Part shown: in pieces, positions 8,789 to 18,467 of the stretch
Layout: the number at the start of each line of letters is the position of its first letter
How positions within the stretch are numbered: position 1 is the stretch's first letter
Assembly: GCF_000308695.1 (NCBI RefSeq)
Contig: NZ_BAGG01000081.1
Span: forward strand, 34,146-98,145
Direction of reading: 5' to 3'
Length of the DNA: 64,000 nt
From: Nocardia takedensis NBRC 100417
Lineage (GTDB): Bacteria; Actinomycetota; Actinomycetes; Mycobacteriales; Mycobacteriaceae
Position numbers and translations under genes: made by a program
The notes under the pieces: model-generated
What the model was told of the DNA's origin: nothing
Seen by the model: only the letters and a program-made list of their open reading frames with translations
The model's database searches: none

Positions 8789-8791
8789 GCG

Positions 8792-9811
<1,020 letters not shown>

Positions 9812-9986
9812 GTTATCGCTCCTCAGCTTTCAAGCGGATTCATTCCGATGCCCCCCTCACCCTAATGCCCGCCGGGAACCTCTCCGACATGCACCTGGCA
9901 TTCGTGAGCACCTAAGACGTGCGCCCGCCGCCCCGCGAACGGCGAGTTCACCGGCGCGCGACACCGGGAACGATCCCGGACGAAAC

Positions 9987-10020
9987 GGACACGGCCGGCT
10001 CCGTGGAGCCGGCCGTGTCC
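9987..10020 (-). terminator. Terminator hairpin downstream of whiA
   Basis: A perfect 16-bp inverted repeat (9987-10002 with 10005-10020) with a two-base centre lies 13 nt beyond the whiA stop. It would end the uvrC/rapZ-yvcK-whiA transcripts before gapA. Confidence 0.8.
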
Positions 10021-10032
10021 CGTACGTCGCGC

Positions 10033-11010
10033 CTAGGCGTCGTCGAGCAGTTCCGCGGTGACCGCGGATTCGGTGTCGGGAATCCCGAGATCCTTGGCCC
10101 GCCGATCGGCCATCGACAGCAGGCGACGGATCCGGCCCGCGACCGCGTCCTTGGTCATCGGCGGTTCGGCGAGCTGACCCAATTCCTCCAGGGACGCCTG
10201 CCGGTGCTGTACGCGCAACCGGCCCGCCGCCGCCAGATGATCGGGCACGTCTTCGGCGAGGATCTCCAACGCGCGTTCCACGCGCGCCGCCGCGGCCACC
10301 GCCGCGCGCGCCGAGCGCCGCAGGTTCGCGTCGTCGAAGTTCGCCAGTCGGTTCGCCGTGGCCCGCACCTCGCGGCGCATCCGGCGCTCCTCCCAGGTGA
10401 GCCTGGTGTCCTGGGCGCCCATCCTGGTCAGCAGCGCGCCGATGGCCTCGCCGTCGCGGACCACGACCCGGTCGGTGCCGCGCACCTCGCGGGCCTTGGC
10501 CGTGATGCCGAGCCGCCGGGCCGCACCCACCAACGCCAGCGCCGCCTCCGGGCCCGGGCAGCTGACCTCGAGCGCCGAGGACCGGCCCGGTTCGGTCAGC
10601 GAGCCGTGCGCGAGAAACGCACCGCGCCAAGCGGCTTCGGCATCGGAGATGCTGCCGCCGACCACCTGGGCGGGCAGACCGCGCACCGGACGCCCCCGCA
10701 CGTCGAGCAGTCCGGTCTGGCGGGCCAGCGCCTCGCCCTCCTTGGACACGCGCACGACGTAGCGCGAAGTCTTCCGCAACCCGCCGGCACCGAGGACGTG
10801 CACGTCGGACCCGTAGCCGTACAGCTCGAAGATCTCCCGGCGTAGGCGACGCGCGATGGAGCCCATGTCCACCTCGGCTTCGACGATCACTCGTCCGCCG
10901 ACGATGTGCAGGCCGCCCGCGAACCGCAGCAGGGCGGACAACTCCGCCTTGCGGGAACTCACCTGCGATACCGCGAGCCTGCTCAGCTCGTCTTTCACTT
11001 CGGCTGTCAT
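10033..11010 (-). CDS. whiA: WhiA sporulation/cell-division transcription regulator
   Basis: 325 residues, full length. The N-terminal part is the degenerate LAGLIDADG-endonuclease-like domain (MTAEVKDELSRL, LLRFAGGLHIVGGRV) and the C-terminal part is the DNA-binding helix-turn-helix (ASLEELGQL, MTKDAVAGRIRRLLSM). WhiA acts with WhiB-type proteins in controlling cell division in Actinobacteria, and the gene is retained in non-sporulating relatives. The ATG at 11010 overlaps the yvcK stop as ATGA, which is why it is preferred over an ATG two codons upstream. It is last in the rapZ-yvcK-whiA cluster. Confidence 0.96.
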   Translation of the reverse strand: MTAEVKDELSRLAVSQVSSRKAELSALLRFAGGLHIVGGRVIVEAEVDMGSIARRLRREIFELYGYGSDVHVLGAGGLRKTSRYVVRVSKEGEALARQTGLLDVRGRPVRGLPAQVVGGSISDAEAAWRGAFLAHGSLTEPGRSSALEVSCPGPEAALALVGAARRLGITAKAREVRGTDRVVVRDGEAIGALLTRMGAQDTRLTWEERRMRREVRATANRLANFDDANLRRSARAAVAAAARVERALEILAEDVPDHLAAAGRLRVQHRQASLEELGQLAEPPMTKDAVAGRIRRLLSMADRRAKDLGIPDTESAVTAELLDDA

Positions 11011-12053
11011 CGCCACGAGACGCGCTCCTTTCCACCCAACCCGGACCGCACATCCGCGCCCATGTGCCGTCCTTCGACTCGAAGCCCTGCCATTTGCGGC
11101 CGAGGTTGCCGGATCAGCTGATCCAGTGCGGCGGCAAGCTTTCCGGGGTGATGCCGGTCCGTTCCCGCTTCGGCGACTTCGGAGAAGGTTACTCGTGCCC
11201 GCAACTGTTCGGCAGCCCTGGCCACATGTTCGCGTTCCCGGCCCTCCGGAACCGAGCCCGCGTCGACCAGAACTTCATCGACCACGAATTCCGGTGCGTG
11301 CTGGGACAATACATGCAGATGCCGCTCGGCGCTGAAACCGGCCGTCTCCCCCGGTTCCGCCGCCAGGTTCAGGACCAGGACTTTTCTGGCACGCGTGTAC
11401 ACCAGCGCGTCGCGTAGTTCCGGTACGAGAACGTGCGGTATCACACTGGTGAACCACGATCCCGGGCCGAGAACCACCACGTCGGCGTGTTCGATCGCCG
11501 AGGTGGCCTGCGGACTCGCGGGCGGATCCGAGGGGATCAGCCGGACCCGGCGCACCTTCCCCGGCGTCGTCGCCACAGCAACCTGTCCGCGAATGCAGCG
11601 GCTCACCCGGGGATCGGCTTCGAGGCCAGAAACATCGGCCTCGATGTCCAACGCGATCGGTGACATCGGTAGCACGCGGCCGGTGATACGCAACATCTTC
11701 GCGACCTCGTCCAGCGCGGCGACCGGATCGCCGAGCACCTCGGTGAGGCCGGCGACGATCAGGTTACCGACCGAATGTCCTGCCAGCGCACCGGTTCCGC
11801 CGAACCGGTGCTGCACCGTGCGCGCCCACACGCCCTCCGTATCCTCGGCCAAGGCGGCCAGCGCCATGCGTAGGTCGCCCGGCGGTAGCACGCCCAGTTC
11901 CGAGCGCAGCCGCCCCGAGGAGCCGCCGTCGTCGGCCACCGTCACCACCGCGGTGATCTTCGCCGTGAGCAGTCGCACCGCCGACAGCGTCGCGTACAGG
12001 CCGTGTCCGCCGCCGAGCGCCACGATCGCGGGGTCGGCCTCGCGCCCCGTCAC
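11007..12053 (-). CDS. yvcK: YvcK/CofD-like gluconeogenesis factor
   Basis: 348 residues. The N-terminal glycine-rich nucleotide-sugar-binding loop VALGGGHGLYATLSAVR and VADDGGSSGRLRSELGVLPP are typical of the YvcK family. This family binds UDP-GlcNAc and is needed for growth on gluconeogenic carbon sources and for cell-envelope balance; in mycobacteria the homologue is CuvA. It starts at a GTG that overlaps the rapZ stop by 4 nt and ends overlapping whiA. The conserved trio suggests coordination of envelope precursors with division. Confidence 0.94.
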   Translation of the reverse strand: MTGREADPAIVALGGGHGLYATLSAVRLLTAKITAVVTVADDGGSSGRLRSELGVLPPGDLRMALAALAEDTEGVWARTVQHRFGGTGALAGHSVGNLIVAGLTEVLGDPVAALDEVAKMLRITGRVLPMSPIALDIEADVSGLEADPRVSRCIRGQVAVATTPGKVRRVRLIPSDPPASPQATSAIEHADVVVLGPGSWFTSVIPHVLVPELRDALVYTRARKVLVLNLAAEPGETAGFSAERHLHVLSQHAPEFVVDEVLVDAGSVPEGREREHVARAAEQLRARVTFSEVAEAGTDRHHPGKLAAALDQLIRQPRPQMAGLRVEGRHMGADVRSGLGGKERVSWR

Positions 12054-12988
12054 TCGCGCCCCAGGTCCCGGTGGACCACGCGGACGACGTCGGCGGCGCC
12101 GTCGGATTCGGCGCTCATCGCCTCACCCAGCGCCTCGGCGATCGCCACGCTGCGGTGTTTGCCTCCGGTGCAGCCCACTGCCACCGTCATGTATCGCTTC
12201 CCCTCTTGGCGGTAACCCGTCGTCGTCAGGTCGACCAGGTGGTGGCAGGTCTTCAGATAGTCCGCCGCGCCGGGACGCGACAGCACGTACTCGCTGACCA
12301 CGCTCTCCTGTCCGGTATGTTCCCTGAGCTCGGGAATCCAATGCGGATTGGGTAGAAAACGCACATCCAACACCATGTCGGCGTCCAGCGGAACCCCGTA
12401 CTTGAAGCCGAAGGACTGCACCGTCACCTGGAGCGCGGCCGGTGCGCCGCCGCCGTAGGCCTCCTCCATCCTGCGGTGCAACTGGTGGATCGACAGTTCG
12501 GTGGTATCGATCACCAGATCGGCGGCCGTCTTGACCGGCGACAGGCGCACCCGCTCGGCCGCGATGCCCGCCGAGAGCGTGCCGTCGGCGCTCTCGCTCT
12601 GCAACGGATGCCGCCGTCGCGCGAATCCGAACCGCCGGATCAGCACGTCGTCGGAGGCTTCCAGGAACAACACCCTGGTGCGCACCCCGAGGGCGCGCAA
12701 CTGCTCGATCACCACCGTGAGGTCGTCGGTGAAGAATCGGCTGCGCACATCCATCACCAGCGCGAGGCGGGTGATGGGCGGCTCGGCCGAGACACCGAGT
12801 TCGACCATGCGGCCGAAGAGTTCCGGCGGCAGATTGTCGGTGACGTACCACCCGAGGTCCTCCAGCACGCGCGCGGCGGTGCCGCGACCCGCACCGGAGA
12901 GCCCGGTGACGATGACTACCTCGACCTGGATTCCACTGCCCGCCGCGGGCCGGATGCCCGCACTACTGTTCGATTCGACGCGTGTCAT
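12050..12988 (-). CDS. rapZ: RapZ/YvcJ-family nucleotide-binding protein
   Basis: 312 residues. The P-loop is GLSGAGRGTAARVLEDLG near residue 29, in which arginine replaces the usual Walker lysine, as in mycobacterial members. The C-terminal domain includes VGCTGGKHRSVAIAEALG. In E. coli RapZ is the RNase E adaptor for GlmZ decay and senses glucosamine-6-phosphate. That RNA role is not established in Actinobacteria. It overlaps yvcK by 4 nt. The first ~20 residues are weakly conserved and a later start is possible. Confidence 0.92.
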   Translation of the reverse strand: MTRVESNSSAGIRPAAGSGIQVEVVIVTGLSGAGRGTAARVLEDLGWYVTDNLPPELFGRMVELGVSAEPPITRLALVMDVRSRFFTDDLTVVIEQLRALGVRTRVLFLEASDDVLIRRFGFARRRHPLQSESADGTLSAGIAAERVRLSPVKTAADLVIDTTELSIHQLHRRMEEAYGGGAPAALQVTVQSFGFKYGVPLDADMVLDVRFLPNPHWIPELREHTGQESVVSEYVLSRPGAADYLKTCHHLVDLTTTGYRQEGKRYMTVAVGCTGGKHRSVAIAEALGEAMSAESDGAADVVRVVHRDLGRE

Positions 12989-13101
12989 GTCCTACCGGAT
13001 CTGTGTGGGGTGCCTTTCGATCATCTCGCACCGGGTTTCGGTATCGGGCGCAGACACACAACGTACGCGATGGCACGACGCGGGGTGCACCGATACGGGG
13101 C

Positions 13102-15129
13102 CTATTCCTCGCGCAGGGCCGCGAGCACCGCCTTGGCGGTTGCCACGCCGATGCCCGGTACCTCCACGATCTGTTCCACGGTGGCCTCCTTCAACTTGGC
13201 GACCGAGCCGAAATGGGTGACCAGCGCGGTCCGGCGCGCCGCGCCGAGTCCGCGCACCGAATCCAGCGCCGAGGCCGTCATCCGGCGCGAGCGTTTGCTG
13301 CGGTGGAAGGCGATGGCGAATCGGTGCGCCTCGTCGCGCACCCGCTGCAACAGGAACAGCGCTTCGCTGTTGCGCGGCATGATGACCGGATCGGGTTCGC
13401 CCGGAACCCACACCTCCTCGAGCCTTTTCGCCAGACCGACGACGGCGACGTCGGTGATGCCGAGTTCGTCGAGGACCTCGGCGGCCGCGGCGACCTGGGG
13501 CGCGCCGCCGTCGACCACGTAGAGGTTCGGCGGATAGACGAACCGACGCGGTCGCCCGGTGTTCGGGTCGATGCCGGGCCTGCTGACCAGATCCGCCGTC
13601 TCCCCCGGCCCCGGCGCGCTCTCGGGGGCCTGCGCGCCGTCGAGTTCCTCGCGCTCGGCCTCGTCGCGTTCGCGGCGCAACCGCGCGAAGCGTCTGCGGG
13701 TGACCTCGGCGATGCTGCCCACGTCGTCGGAGCGGCCCTCGCCCGCGGCCTCCTTGATCGCGTAGTGGCGGTACTCGGATTTGCGGGGCAGGCCGTCCTC
13801 GAACACGACCAGCGAGGCCACCACGTCGGTGCCCTGCACGTGGCTGATGTCGACGCATTCGATCCGCAGTGGCGCGGAATCGAGTTCGAGTGCGTCCTGG
13901 ATGTCCTGGAGCGCGGCCGAGCGCGAGGTGAGGTCGCCCGCGCGCTTGAGTTTGTGTTGGGCGAGGGCTTCCTGGGCGTTGCGCTGCACCGTCTCGGCGA
14001 GCGCCTTCTTGTCACCGCGCTGCGGAACCCGCAGCGTGACGGCCGAACCGCGCAATTCGCCGAGCCACTGCTGGAGTTGTTCGACGTCGGCGGGCAGTTC
14101 GGGCACCAGCACCTCGCGCGGCACCAGCGCGGCGGGTTGCTCGCCGGGGCTCTGGTCGGCGTAGGCGGCCTGCTCACCGTAGAACTGGGTGAGGAACTGT
14201 TCGACCAACGCGGCGGTGACGCCGCCGGCCTCGGCGGCGTCGAGCGCGTCGCCCGCCTTGTCGACCACCCAGCCGCGCTGGCCGCGCACACGCCCGTCGC
14301 GGACGTGGAAGATCTGCACCGCCGCCTCCAATTCGTCGGTGGCGAAGGCGATCACGTCGGCGTCGGTGCCGGTGCCCAGCACCACCGCCTGCTTCTCCAG
14401 CGCGCGCCGCAGGGCCTGGACGTCGTCGCGCAGTCGCGCGGCGTTCTCGAAGTCGAGATCCTCGGCGGCCTCGTGCATCCGGCGCTCGAGTTCACGCACC
14501 ATCCGGTCGGTCCGCCCCGCCAGGAAGTCGCAGAAATCCTCGACGATGCGGCGGTGTTCGGCGGCGCTGACCCGGCCGACGCACGGCGCGGCGCACTTGT
14601 CGATGTAGCCGAGCAGGCACGGCCGCCCGATCTGGCTGTGCCGCTTGAAGACCCCGTTCGAGCAGGTGCGCGCGGGGAAGACCCGCAGCAGCAGGTCCAA
14701 GGTCTCGCGGATCGCCCACGCGTGCGCGTAGGGACCGAAATAGCGGACCCCTTTCTTGCGCGCGCCGCGATAGACGAACAACCGCGGATATTCCTCGTTC
14801 AGCGTGACCGCGAGCACCGGGTAGGACTTGTCGTCGCGGTAGCGGACATTGAAGCGCGGATCGAATTCCTTGATCCAGTTGTATTCCAGCTGCAACGCCT
14901 CCACCTCGGTGGAGACGACCGTCCATTCGACCGCGGCGGCGGTGGTGACCATCTGCTTGGTGCGCGGGTGCAGCGAGACCACGTCGGCGAAATAGGAATT
15001 CAGACGCGACCGCAGACTCTTGGCCTTGCCGACATAGATGACCCGCCCGTGCGCGTCCCGGAATTTGTAGACGCCGGGTTCGACGGGAATCGTGCCCGGG
15101 GCGGGCCGGTAGGTCGCTGGATCTGCCAC
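13102..15129 (-). CDS. uvrC: UvrABC system protein C (excinuclease subunit)
   Basis: 675 residues, full length. The N-terminal GIY-YIG nuclease (GVYKFRDAHGRVIYVGKAKS, residues ~18-37) makes the 3' incision. It is followed by a cysteine cluster, the UVR/UvrB-binding segment near residue 205, the RNase H-like domain for the 5' incision and C-terminal helix-hairpin-helix motifs (SVRGLGAARR, VPGIGVATAKAV). The protein works in nucleotide excision repair with UvrA and UvrB. The GTG start is 6 nt after a TACGCT hexamer, so the mRNA is probably leaderless. A 113-nt gap separates it from rapZ. Confidence 0.97.
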   Translation of the reverse strand: MADPATYRPAPGTIPVEPGVYKFRDAHGRVIYVGKAKSLRSRLNSYFADVVSLHPRTKQMVTTAAAVEWTVVSTEVEALQLEYNWIKEFDPRFNVRYRDDKSYPVLAVTLNEEYPRLFVYRGARKKGVRYFGPYAHAWAIRETLDLLLRVFPARTCSNGVFKRHSQIGRPCLLGYIDKCAAPCVGRVSAAEHRRIVEDFCDFLAGRTDRMVRELERRMHEAAEDLDFENAARLRDDVQALRRALEKQAVVLGTGTDADVIAFATDELEAAVQIFHVRDGRVRGQRGWVVDKAGDALDAAEAGGVTAALVEQFLTQFYGEQAAYADQSPGEQPAALVPREVLVPELPADVEQLQQWLGELRGSAVTLRVPQRGDKKALAETVQRNAQEALAQHKLKRAGDLTSRSAALQDIQDALELDSAPLRIECVDISHVQGTDVVASLVVFEDGLPRKSEYRHYAIKEAAGEGRSDDVGSIAEVTRRRFARLRRERDEAEREELDGAQAPESAPGPGETADLVSRPGIDPNTGRPRRFVYPPNLYVVDGGAPQVAAAAEVLDELGITDVAVVGLAKRLEEVWVPGEPDPVIMPRNSEALFLLQRVRDEAHRFAIAFHRSKRSRRMTASALDSVRGLGAARRTALVTHFGSVAKLKEATVEQIVEVPGIGVATAKAVLAALREE

Positions 15130-15135
15130 CCGACC

Positions 15136-15141
15136 AGCGTA
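15136..15141 (-). promoter_or_regulatory. -10 hexamer of uvrC (leaderless)
   Basis: TACGCT on the minus strand, 6 nt before the uvrC GTG. No Shine-Dalgarno sequence fits in the remaining space. Confidence 0.5.
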
Positions 15142-15187
15142 TCGACGGCCCCCGACAGGTCCGCCGGTGGCGCGGTCGGCGGCGCGT

Positions 15188-15592
15188 TCAGCTCACGCCG
15201 AACCACTCTTTCGCCTGCGGTCGCCGCAGCAGGTGGACCACCGCGCCGGAGACGATCCACGCGTAGAACACCGTCAGCACCGGGATCACTCCGAGATCGA
15301 CCTCGCCCGCGACTCGCAGACCAAGCACGATCTGCACGGCGGCCAGGATCAGGGCGAGGCGGCGCAGCAGGGCGTCGCCGCTGCCGAAGCCGAGTGCCAC
15401 GATCCCCAGCAGCACGCCGGGCGCGAATTGCAGGGCGCCCGTGCCCGCCGCGCCGCCGCCGATGGTGACGCCGAGGACGACGGGATAGGCGATGCCGAAG
15501 GCGGCCAGACCGAAGGCCGCCTCCCGTGCTTCGCGGACAGCGGCGGGCAGGGCGGCCGCCCGCTCGTAGGTGAACGTGTCGACGACTGTCAT
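15188..15592 (-). CDS. Small integral membrane protein of unknown function
   Basis: 134 residues with about four hydrophobic helices: AAFGLAAFGIAYPVVLGVTI, APGVLLGIVALGFG, LALILAAVQIVLGL and VIPVLTVFYAWIVSGAVVHL. The C-terminus is short and charged (RRPQAKEWFGVS). No known domain is recognised. I chose the internal ATG at 15592, which follows a GGGGGTTGCG stretch; an in-frame start at 15625 would add 11 residues with no membrane character. It lies between uvrC and a divergent gamma-glutamyltransferase gene, and their shared upstream region carries a CRP-type palindrome that could regulate either. Confidence 0.7.
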   Translation of the reverse strand: MTVVDTFTYERAAALPAAVREAREAAFGLAAFGIAYPVVLGVTIGGGAAGTGALQFAPGVLLGIVALGFGSGDALLRRLALILAAVQIVLGLRVAGEVDLGVIPVLTVFYAWIVSGAVVHLLRRPQAKEWFGVS

Positions 15593-15685
15593 CGCAACCC
15601 CCAGGGTCGGGCCTTCGTCCCTCATCGGACGTCTGCCAGCGAACGGTAATGCAGTTCTCGTCAGCGAACAGGCAGTTCCACCTCA

Positions 15686-15701
15686 TGTGATCCGCATCAC
15701 A
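15686..15701. promoter_or_regulatory. CRP/GlxR-type operator palindrome
   Basis: A perfect TGTGA-N6-TCACA palindrome (spacer TCCGCA) lies in the divergent region between the small membrane protein and the ggt gene, 111 nt before the ggt ATG and 94 nt before the membrane-protein start. This is the consensus for cAMP-receptor-protein family regulators, including mycobacterial Crp and corynebacterial GlxR. Confidence 0.7.
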
Positions 15702-15799
15702 ATTTTACCGGTCGGTTCGCTGCTTGTCCGCAGTTCGCGCCCGACCACGCGGTTCGGCCGATGCCCACGGAAAGCGCTGCCTCACCGGCCATCCGGGGT

Positions 15800-15805
15800 T
15801 ACAGT
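15800..15805 (+). promoter_or_regulatory. -10 hexamer of ggt
   Basis: TACAGT lies 6 nt before the ATG at 15812. It supports that ATG as the start of a leaderless message. Confidence 0.5.
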
Positions 15806-15811
15806 TCCGAG

Positions 15812-17755
15812 ATGAACCGAGCGCGACACGCCTGGATCGGGGCTCTGGCGGCCACGCTGCTCGTCGCCGGAACACTGGCGGGCTGCTCCATCGAGGACGA
15901 TCCGGCCGCGATCGATTGCGTGGCCACCCCCAACGGCACCCCGATCACCGCCGCGCCGCGCGGTGCGAACACGACCACGAATCTCGCCACCGATCCCGAG
16001 ATCGCCTCGGGCTACCGCACCGGCATGACTCCCGTGCGCACCGCCACCTTCGCCGTCTCCACCGCCAACCCGATCTCCACCAAAGCGGCCTGCGAGGTCC
16101 TGCGCGACGGCGGCACCGCTGCCGACGCGCTCGTCGCCGCGCAGATGGTCCTCGGCCTGGTCGAACCGCAGGCTTCGGGCATCGGCGGCGGCGCGTTCTT
16201 GGTGTACTACGACGCGGCGAAACGCACCGTCGCCGCCTACGACGGCCGCGAGACCGCCCCCGCCGCGGCCACCGAGAACTACCTGCGCTGGATCAGCGAC
16301 ACCGAGCGCGTCGAACCCACCCCGAGCGCCCGCGCCAGCGGCCGCTCGATCGGCGTGCCCGGCGTGCTGCGGATGCTCGAACAGGCCCACGCCGCCCACG
16401 GCCGGCTCGGATGGCGCGAGCTGTTCGACCCCGCCATCGGCCTGGCCGATCGCGGCTTCCCCATCAGCGCGCGCCTGGCGGGCCAGATCGCCGAATCGGC
16501 CGCCGAACTCGGCCGCGACGAGACGGCGCGCGCCTACTTCCTGAATCCGGACGGCAGCCCGAAGGCCGCCGACACGATGCTGACCAACCCGGCGCTGTCG
16601 AAGACGTTGGGAGCCATCGCCTCCGACGGCGCGCAGGCGTTCTACACCGGCGAGATCGCCCAGGACATCGTCGCCGCGGTCGGGTCCACCGCGGGCGGAC
16701 GCACACCGGGTCAGCTGAGCACCACCGACCTCGCGGCGTACAAAGCCGTGGAACGCACCGCCCTGTGCACGGGCTACCGCGGTCGGGAGATCTGCGGGAT
16801 GCCCGCGCCGTCCTCGGGCGGCACCACCGTCGCCGCCACCCTCGGCATCCTGGAGAACTTCGACCTGGCCGCCCTCGGTCCCGAACGTGTCGACGCCGAC
16901 GGTGGCGTCCCGCGCGCCGAGGCCGTGCACCTGATCGCCGAGGCCGAGCGACTCGCCTACGCCGACCGCAACAAGTACGTGGCCGATCCCGAATTCGTGC
17001 CGCTGCCCGGCAATTCGCCCCAGGCCCTGGTCGATCCGACCTATCTGAAGCAGCGCGCCGCGCTCATCGATCGGGGCCGCAGCATGGGGACCGCCCAGCC
17101 CGGCGACCTCGGCCCGGTCCCGCTCGGCCTCGGCCCGCAACCGCCCGAACACGGCACCAGCCACATCTCCGTCGTGGACCGCTACGGCAACGCCGCCGCC
17201 ATGACCACCACCGTCGAATCCGCCTTCGGGTCGTTCCACATGGTCGACGGATTCGTGCTCAACAACCAGCTCACCGACTTCGCCGCCGATCCGGTGGGCT
17301 CCGACGGGGTCGCGGTCGCCAACCGACTGCAACCCGGCAAACGCCCGCGCAGTTCGATGGCCCCGACCTTGGTCTTCGAGCGCGGACCCGACGGCGCGCG
17401 CGGCGAACTCACCGCGGTCACCGGTTCGCCCGGCGGCGCGGTCATCATCCAGTTCGTCGTCAAGACCTTGGTCAACATGCTGGACTGGGGACTGGACCCA
17501 CAGCAGGCCGTCTCGGCGGTCTCCTTCGGATCGGCCAACTCCGCGGCCACCGGAGTCGGCGGCGAACACCCCCTCATCGACGCCACCGGAAACGGTGACA
17601 ACGACCCGCTGGTGCGGCGGTTGCGCGAACTGGGCCATCAGGTCTCGGTCGCGCCGCAGACCAGTGGTCTCAGCGCGATCCGACGCGACGGCCCCGGCTG
17701 GATCGGCGGCGCCGATCCCCGCCGCGAAGGGCTCGTCCTCGGCGACAGCGGCTGA
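15812..17755 (+). CDS. ggt: Gamma-glutamyltransferase lipoprotein
   Basis: 647 residues. A signal peptide with lipobox VAGTLAGC predicts a membrane-anchored extracellular lipoprotein. The Ntn-hydrolase enzyme is made as a precursor and cleaves itself before the catalytic threonine in EHGTSHISVVDRYGN near residue 450. Substrate-binding features include ASGIGGGAFLVYY and PSSGGTTVAATL near residue 334. It hydrolyses or transfers the gamma-glutamyl group of glutathione-like compounds. The ATG at 15812 is chosen because it starts the signal peptide and follows a -10 hexamer; an in-frame ATG at 15761 would add 17 residues before it. An upstream CRP-type site suggests carbon/nitrogen-state control. 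Confidence 0.92.
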   Translation: MNRARHAWIGALAATLLVAGTLAGCSIEDDPAAIDCVATPNGTPITAAPRGANTTTNLATDPEIASGYRTGMTPVRTATFAVSTANPISTKAACEVLRDGGTAADALVAAQMVLGLVEPQASGIGGGAFLVYYDAAKRTVAAYDGRETAPAAATENYLRWISDTERVEPTPSARASGRSIGVPGVLRMLEQAHAAHGRLGWRELFDPAIGLADRGFPISARLAGQIAESAAELGRDETARAYFLNPDGSPKAADTMLTNPALSKTLGAIASDGAQAFYTGEIAQDIVAAVGSTAGGRTPGQLSTTDLAAYKAVERTALCTGYRGREICGMPAPSSGGTTVAATLGILENFDLAALGPERVDADGGVPRAEAVHLIAEAERLAYADRNKYVADPEFVPLPGNSPQALVDPTYLKQRAALIDRGRSMGTAQPGDLGPVPLGLGPQPPEHGTSHISVVDRYGNAAAMTTTVESAFGSFHMVDGFVLNNQLTDFAADPVGSDGVAVANRLQPGKRPRSSMAPTLVFERGPDGARGELTAVTGSPGGAVIIQFVVKTLVNMLDWGLDPQQAVSAVSFGSANSAATGVGGEHPLIDATGNGDNDPLVRRLRELGHQVSVAPQTSGLSAIRRDGPGWIGGADPRREGLVLGDSG

Positions 17756-17764
17756 GACGTCGCG

Positions 17765-17806
17765 CCGGGACCGGCGGCGGAAACCCCTCGACGCCGCCGG
17801 TCCCGG
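17765..17806 (+). terminator. Terminator hairpin after ggt
   Basis: A perfect 14-bp stem (17765-17778 with 17793-17806) with a 14-nt loop begins about 10 nt after the ggt stop. Confidence 0.7.
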
Positions 17807-17828
17807 TGCGTGGGGTGGACGCGTTAAG

Positions 17829-17917
17829 CGCCGCCGCCGCGGATCGGGCCAGATCAGACACATCATCAGCGGATCGTCGGCGAAGGCGGCGGCGAGCAGG
17901 TCGGCGGCCGGAGTCAT
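17829..17917 (-). pseudogene. Remnant of a GNAT-type acetyltransferase N-terminus
   Basis: From the ATG at 17917 the minus strand encodes about 29 residues that look like the start of a GNAT acetyltransferase: LLAAAFADDPLMMCLIWPDP. The match stops abruptly at a TTA codon near 17827; beyond it the frame runs through the ggt terminator into antisense ggt sequence. The start lies 31 nt beyond the stop of the PH-domain gene on the same strand, so it may be the surviving 5' end of a former operon gene. The family call rests on a short motif and is tentative. Confidence 0.4.
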
Positions 17918-17948
17918 TCCGCGAGGATATCCGGGCCCGCGACGCGCG

Positions 17949-18467
17949 TCACCGGCCGGAGTCGTTCTCCCCCTGCGGATTCGGCTCGGCGTACTTCGCC
18001 CCCAGCTCGCGTAGTCGTTCCATCGCCCGCGCCGCGTGCTCGCCGTCGTTGGACCGGATCGCCAGCATCGGCACGTAGTCGTCGTTCACCAGTTCCAGCC
18101 GCGCCCACGATTTGCGCTCGGGAAAACTGACGCCGCGGATGTGCTGCCACGCGAAATCACTGTCACCCAGGACGTTGCGCACCGACACGCCCGCCGCGCC
18201 CGCGCGCACCCGCGGCCGGGTCAGCATCAGCACGCAGCCCGCGAGCAGCACGCCGATCCCGACCATCGCCACCTGGTCGATGAAACGGAACTTCACCCCG
18301 GTCGAGCCCGACTTGAGCCAGATGCCGCCGATCGCGAACACGACGATCAGCAGCACCGCCACGATCCACGCCGTGCGCACCGCGCGCCGCGGACGCACCC
18401 GCATCTCCCACTCCGCGGCGGCCGCGGACTCCGGGGCGCCCCTGCGCCAGATCCGTGCGTCGGGCAT
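17949..18467 (-). CDS. PH-domain membrane protein downstream of ribH (Rv1417-like)
   Basis: 172 residues. Two adjacent hydrophobic helices (TAWIVAVLLIVVFAIGGIWL and QVAMVGIGVLLAGCVLML) are followed by a bacterial PH-like domain (RAGAAGVSVRNVLGDSDFAW, IRGVSFPERKSWARLEL). The function is unknown. The ATG at 18467 shares a base with the ribH stop (TGATG), so translation is coupled to riboflavin synthesis genes. A membrane protein in the same place next to ribH occurs in M. tuberculosis. The longer reading frame from 18521 is rejected because its first 18 residues lie inside ribH. Confidence 0.82.
   Translation of the reverse strand: MPDARIWRRGAPESAAAAEWEMRVRPRRAVRTAWIVAVLLIVVFAIGGIWLKSGSTGVKFRFIDQVAMVGIGVLLAGCVLMLTRPRVRAGAAGVSVRNVLGDSDFAWQHIRGVSFPERKSWARLELVNDDYVPMLAIRSNDGEHAARAMERLRELGAKYAEPNPQGENDSGR

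Noticed and set aside
15782..17917. 711-codon minus-strand frame across ggt
   Set aside because: Only its first ~29 codons look like a real (GNAT) protein; the rest is antisense to ggt.
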